Part shown: positions 61,005 through 64,000 of the stretch, piece by piece
Position numbering within the stretch: the first letter of the stretch is position 1
Layout: every line of letters begins with the position of its first letter
DNA from: Glaciibacter superstes DSM 21135
Lineage (GTDB): Bacteria > Actinomycetota > Actinomycetes > Actinomycetales > Microbacteriaceae
Length of the DNA: 64,000 nucleotides
Assembly (NCBI RefSeq): GCF_000421145.1
Contig: NZ_ATWH01000012.1
Coordinates: 124,001 to 188,000 of the forward strand
Direction: 5' to 3'
Notes under the pieces: model-generated
What the model was told of the DNA's origin: nothing
The model's database searches: none
Seen by the model: the letters and a program-made list of their open reading frames with translations, nothing else
Translations under genes and position numbers: made by a program

Positions 61005-62012
61005 TCAGGCACCGGCGATGTCGCGCCCGCCTGCGCCATCAACTTGTGCAACATCCACCTGCGCAGCATCAACCTGCGCAGCATCAACCTGCGCAGCAAG
61101 CTGGCGCAGGGTGGCCGCAACGGCGGGGATGCGGTCGGCGCCGACCGCGGTGACGGCATGCAGTGTGCGGGAATCGCCTCCCGTCGTCGGCAGTATCGCT
61201 ACTCCAGACCGCACCCCGACCGTGCCGATGGCCAGAACCGGCAGCATGGCGACGCCGATCCCCGACTCGACCAGCCCGAGGACGGCGGCGACGTTGTCTG
61301 TTTCAAAGGAGATGCGCGGCGTGAACCCTCGACGATCGCAAAGTTGGAGCAGGTGGCCGCGACACCTGGGGCACCCGCCGATCCAGTTCTCACCGGCGAG
61401 GTCTGCGAGCTCCACAGCTGCAACAGCCGCCAATCGGTGCCCCACCGGGAGAACGATCCGCATCCCGTCTTTCCCGAGTGTGCGCACGGAGAGTCCGTGT
61501 GCGCTCTCCCGGTGCGGATCAACCCGGTCTCCCGGATAACTGAAGGTGATGGCGAGGTCGGCGCGGTTCTCCCTGACCGTCTGAACCGCCTCCGGGGGCT
61601 CTGCCTCGACATAGGTGATCGTGATTCCGGGATGCGTTTGGGCGATCCGCGAGAGGAGCCCCGGCACGATCGCGGCAGACGCAGACGGGAATGCCGCGAT
61701 GCGCACCAGTCCAGACCGCAGGCCTCGAAGTTCGGTGAGTTCCCCCGCGGCGGCGTCGAGGGCCATGGTCACGGTGATCGCATGCCGCGCCAGGATCTCG
61801 CCTGCTTCGGTGAGACGCACACCTCGTCCGGCTCGCTCGACCACCGGCATCCCGAGTCGTCCTTCCAGCCGTTTGAGCTGCTGGCTCACAGCAGGCTGGC
61901 TGTAACCGAGGGCTGCAGCGGCGGCCGTCATCGACCCGAGCTCTGAAACCGCCCGCACCACACGCAGCGCGCGGGCATCAAGATCGGGTTCATCACTCGG
62001 GAGCAGAGTCAC
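61005..62012 (-). CDS. LysR-family transcriptional regulator
   Basis: 335 residues. The N-terminal winged helix has GSMTAAAAALGYSQPAVSQQLKRLEGRLGMPVVER near residues 25-60. The periplasmic-binding-like effector domain runs to about 300. The C-terminus carries (AQVDA)n repeats from 15-bp DNA repeats. GTG start at 62012 with TATGAT 6 nt upstream. It is divergent from the class-V aminotransferase, its likely target. Confidence 0.92.
   Translation of the reverse strand: MTLLPSDEPDLDARALRVVRAVSELGSMTAAAAALGYSQPAVSQQLKRLEGRLGMPVVERAGRGVRLTEAGEILARHAITVTMALDAAAGELTELRGLRSGLVRIAAFPSASAAIVPGLLSRIAQTHPGITITYVEAEPPEAVQTVRENRADLAITFSYPGDRVDPHRESAHGLSVRTLGKDGMRIVLPVGHRLAAVAAVELADLAGENWIGGCPRCRGHLLQLCDRRGFTPRISFETDNVAAVLGLVESGIGVAMLPVLAIGTVGVRSGVAILPTTGGDSRTLHAVTAVGADRIPAVAATLRQLAAQVDAAQVDAAQVDVAQVDGAGGRDIAGA
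61031..61097. repeat. 15-bp tandem repeats in the lysR 3' end
   Basis: About four units around GCGCAGCATCAACCT; two are identical at 61061-61075 and 61076-61090, and GTGCAACATCCACCT precedes them at 61046. They encode AQVDAAQVDAAQVDVAQVDG near the C-terminus. Confidence 0.93.
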
Positions 62013-62014
62013 TT

Positions 62015-62040
62015 TTGAATCATAACTCTGACTTATTGTT
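62015..62040. promoter_or_regulatory. LysR-type operator between lysR and the aminotransferase gene
   Basis: ATAA-CTCTGAC-TTAT at 62022-62036 is an inverted repeat that includes a T-N11-A motif, the LysR consensus. It overlaps the TATGAT -10 of lysR (62024-62019), fitting autorepression, and lies about 58 nt before the divergent gene. Confidence 0.55.
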
Positions 62041-62093
62041 CTGATGGCATACTGGGCATTGTTGAATGTGTCGATCGCGCACAGGCTGGATGT

Positions 62094-63188
62094 ATGGCCA
62101 CCTCATCCCTTCTCTCCGACTCCACTTTCCTCTCCACCTCCGTCTCCACCATCGCCGACGCCACCACCGAGTTCGCTGCGGGCCGCGGCTACCTCTCTGC
62201 CTGCACCCTCGGGCTGCCGACCAGGGGAACCGTCGCGGCGATCACCGCCGACACCGCGACCTGGGCGGCCGGCCAGGCCAGTGCTGCCGGCTACGGGGCA
62301 ACCGCTGAGCGCGCCAGGGCCGCATACGCCGGCATCGTCGGAGTGGATGTCGATCGCGTGGCGATCGGGTCCCAGACATCCGTCATGGCGGGCATGATCG
62401 CCTCGTCAGTGCCAGACGGAGCCGAAGTGCTCTGTGTCGACGGCGACTTCAGCTCCATCGTCTTCCCGTTCCTGGCGCAGAGCCATCGCGGGGTGACGGT
62501 GCGCCACGTGCCGCTGCACGCTCTGGCAGAGAACATCACCGGCTCCACCTGGCTGGTCGCCTTCTCGCTCGTTCAGTCGGCCACCGGCGCCATCGCAGAA
62601 GCAGATGACATCGTGAGCGCAGCGCGCACCCATGGCACGCACACATTCTGCGACACCACCCAGGCCGTCGGCTGGCTTCCGGTGGATGCGTCGCGCTTCG
62701 ACGCAACGGCATGCCACGCCTACAAGTGGCTGTGCTCGCCTCGCGGGGCGGCCTTCCTCACGGTGTCAGAGGATTTCGCTCCGTTGTTGCGACCGGTGCA
62801 GGCCGGCTGGTATGCCGGTGACGACCCGTGGGGCTCCTGCTACGGCCCGGCCATGAACCTGGCGACGGATGCGCGCCGCTTCGATGTCTCCCCCGCCTGG
62901 CAGGCGTGGGTCGGCGCCGCTGCGGCCCTCGACTTCTTCGCGCAACTCGACATCGTCGCCGTTCGTGAGCACAATGTCGGCCTCGGGAACGCGCTGTCAG
63001 ATGGGCTCGGACTGGATCGCCGCAACCAGGCCATCGTCACCTGGCCGGATGTCGACGGCTCGGCATTCGCGCGCATCAGCGCAGCCGGGATCATCGCGTC
63101 CAGTCGTGCAGGGCGGGCGCGGGCGGCGTTCCACCTCTGGAACGACGAGGAAGACGTCGATCTGCTGCTCGCCGCGCTGCGCCGCTGA
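62094..63188 (+). CDS. Class-V aminotransferase (PLP fold type I)
   Basis: 364 residues, cysteine-desulfurase-like fold. CDTTQAVGWLPVDASRFDATACHAYKWLCSPRGAAFL contains the PLP-pocket Asp and the Schiff-base Lys in HAYKW. IGSQTSVMAGMIASS and the C-terminal SSRAGRARAAFHLWNDEEDVDLLL are typical of the group. No cysteine loop for desulfurase activity is seen; the substrate is unknown (kynureninase or isopenicillin-epimerase-like enzymes are close in fold). Probably controlled by the divergent LysR protein. Confidence 0.88.
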   Translation: MATSSLLSDSTFLSTSVSTIADATTEFAAGRGYLSACTLGLPTRGTVAAITADTATWAAGQASAAGYGATAERARAAYAGIVGVDVDRVAIGSQTSVMAGMIASSVPDGAEVLCVDGDFSSIVFPFLAQSHRGVTVRHVPLHALAENITGSTWLVAFSLVQSATGAIAEADDIVSAARTHGTHTFCDTTQAVGWLPVDASRFDATACHAYKWLCSPRGAAFLTVSEDFAPLLRPVQAGWYAGDDPWGSCYGPAMNLATDARRFDVSPAWQAWVGAAAALDFFAQLDIVAVREHNVGLGNALSDGLGLDRRNQAIVTWPDVDGSAFARISAAGIIASSRAGRARAAFHLWNDEEDVDLLLAALRR

Positions 63189-63197
63189 AACACGCGC

Positions 63198-63962
63198 TCA
63201 GGCGCGGCGAACCGGGTTCGACAGGACGCCGAGCCCGGTGATCTCCACTTCGACCGTGTCGCCGTCAACGATGGGCCCAACACCGGCCGGTGTGCCTGTG
63301 AGCACAACATCGCCGGGCAGCAGGGTCCAGACGCTCGACGCGTAAGCGACGATGTCGGCAACAGAGTGCACCATGTCGCTGAGTGAACCCGACTGGCGCA
63401 CCTCGCCGTTCACTCTGGTCTCCAGCGTTGCGCCCTCGAACTCGAACTCCGTGTCGATGACAGGACCAAGGGGGCAGAAGGTGTCGAATCCCTTGGCTCG
63501 TGCCCACTGGCCATCGCGTTTCTGCAGGTCACGCGCCGTCACGTCGTTCGCGATCGAGTACCCGAAAATCGCATCCAGTGCGCCTGCGGCATCGACATTC
63601 TTCGCGATCGACCCGATGATCACCGCCAGCTCGCCCTCGTGCTCGACCCTATCGCTCTGCGGTGGAAGCACAATCGCGTCACCAGGACCGATCACCGCGG
63701 TATTGGGCTTGAGGAAAAGCAGCGGCTCTGCCGGCGCCTCCCCGCCCATCTCCGACGCGTGTTCGCGGTAATTCTTACCGACGGCCGCAACCTTCGATCG
63801 CGGGATGACCGGTGCGAGCAGCTTGACCTCTTCCAGCGGAACCCGCTCGCCCGTTGGCTCGTAGCCCGCGAACATCGGGTCGCCCTTCAGTACGACAAGG
63901 CTGTCTTCGTCGATGATGCCGAACGCGATAGCACCCTCGTGGCTGAATCGTGCGATCTTCAT
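63198..63962 (-). CDS. Fumarylacetoacetate hydrolase family protein
   Basis: 254 residues. [28 protein letters not shown] and [14 protein letters not shown] carry the metal-binding Glu and Asp residues; [11 protein letters not shown] closes the family pattern. Acts on a 2-oxo acid or acylpyruvate; the substrate is unknown. The ATG overlaps the stop of an upstream open frame by 4 nt (ATGA). In other Microbacteriaceae this gene commonly lies between leuB and gltX, as I recall. Confidence 0.9.
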   Translation of the reverse strand: MKIARFSHEGAIAFGIIDEDSLVVLKGDPMFAGYEPTGERVPLEEVKLLAPVIPRSKVAAVGKNYREHASEMGGEAPAEPLLFLKPNTAVIGPGDAIVLPPQSDRVEHEGELAVIIGSIAKNVDAAGALDAIFGYSIANDVTARDLQKRDGQWARAKGFDTFCPLGPVIDTEFEFEGATLETRVNGEVRQSGSLSDMVHSVADIVAYASSVWTLLPGDVVLTGTPAGVGPIVDGDTVEVEITGLGVLSNPVRRA

Positions 63963-64000
63963 GCCTGTCCGTCCAGTTGTGTCATCCAGCCGTGCCGGTC
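63959..64000 (-). CDS. 3' end of an unidentified CDS (edge)
   Basis: An open frame of 13 codons enters from the right edge and ends [13 protein letters not shown] with a TGA that overlaps the FAH start (ATGA). The overlap matches the coupling style of this genome. Too short to identify; leuB is a guess from gene order. Confidence 0.35.
   Translation of the reverse strand, partial: DRHGWMTQLDGQA

Overview
The window is dense, high-GC DNA from an actinobacterium, very probably of the family Microbacteriaceae (Micrococcales). The signs are the order rpsP-ffh-ftsY-smc-mutM-rnc-rpmF-yceD, the block coaD-recG-(TPR)-rsmD-thiL-DUF3515-ddl-gpsA-plsC-murA-leuD-leuC, frequent GTG/TTG starts, coupled genes with 1-4 nt overlaps, and TANNNT -10 boxes placed so close to start codons that many mRNAs are probably leaderless. 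I cannot name the genus. There are no rRNA genes, insertion sequences, prophage genes or CRISPR arrays.

Layout. 1-15.1 kb is the protein-targeting, chromosome and ribosome-biogenesis block: S16, Ffh, FtsY, SMC, MutM, RNase III, L32 and YceD. A YbdK-type ligase, an LLM oxidoreductase, a META lipoprotein, a flavoprotein and a GNAT protein are inserted in it. 15.1-20.1 kb is a MoxR / DUF58 / transglutaminase operon headed by coaD. 20.6-32.5 kb is the recG-to-leuC block, which covers peptidoglycan precursors (MurA, Ddl), phospholipid synthesis (GpsA, PlsC), ThiL and leucine synthesis (LeuCD). A leucine-rich leader peptide and hairpin lie before leuC. 33.2-48.8 kb is a nine-gene minus-strand locus: PP2C phosphatase, FHA protein, Ser/Thr kinase, FHA-like/HTH protein, a 1767-residue Ig/Fn3 surface protein, MoxR, DUF58, a transglutaminase-fold protein and another FHA protein. 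It resembles the PFNA kinase-Fn3-AAA-DUF58-transglutaminase cluster of bifidobacteria. 48.8-64 kb holds terC behind a probable yybP-ykoY manganese riboswitch, tdh-kbl, tRNA-Glu, a lipid kinase, an MBL-fold hydrolase, an NhaA-DsbA fusion, a DUF1990 gene, tRNA-Gln, a thioredoxin-reductase-like enzyme, gltX, a LysR/class-V aminotransferase pair and an FAH-family hydrolase.

How it fits together. The two MoxR-DUF58-transglutaminase sets are paralogous. The first keeps the transglutaminase Cys and His. In the second, inside the kinase/phosphatase/FHA locus, these are replaced by Gln and Thr, so it looks like a pseudo-enzyme serving a phospho-regulated envelope assembly. This locus is the best candidate for an under-described system. 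Other points of interest are the leucine attenuator, the manganese riboswitch, a family of about 75-bp intergenic palindromic repeats (four copies, two flanking the DUF1990 gene), a palindromic operator over the ybdK-like promoter, and many short tandem repeats at gene ends.
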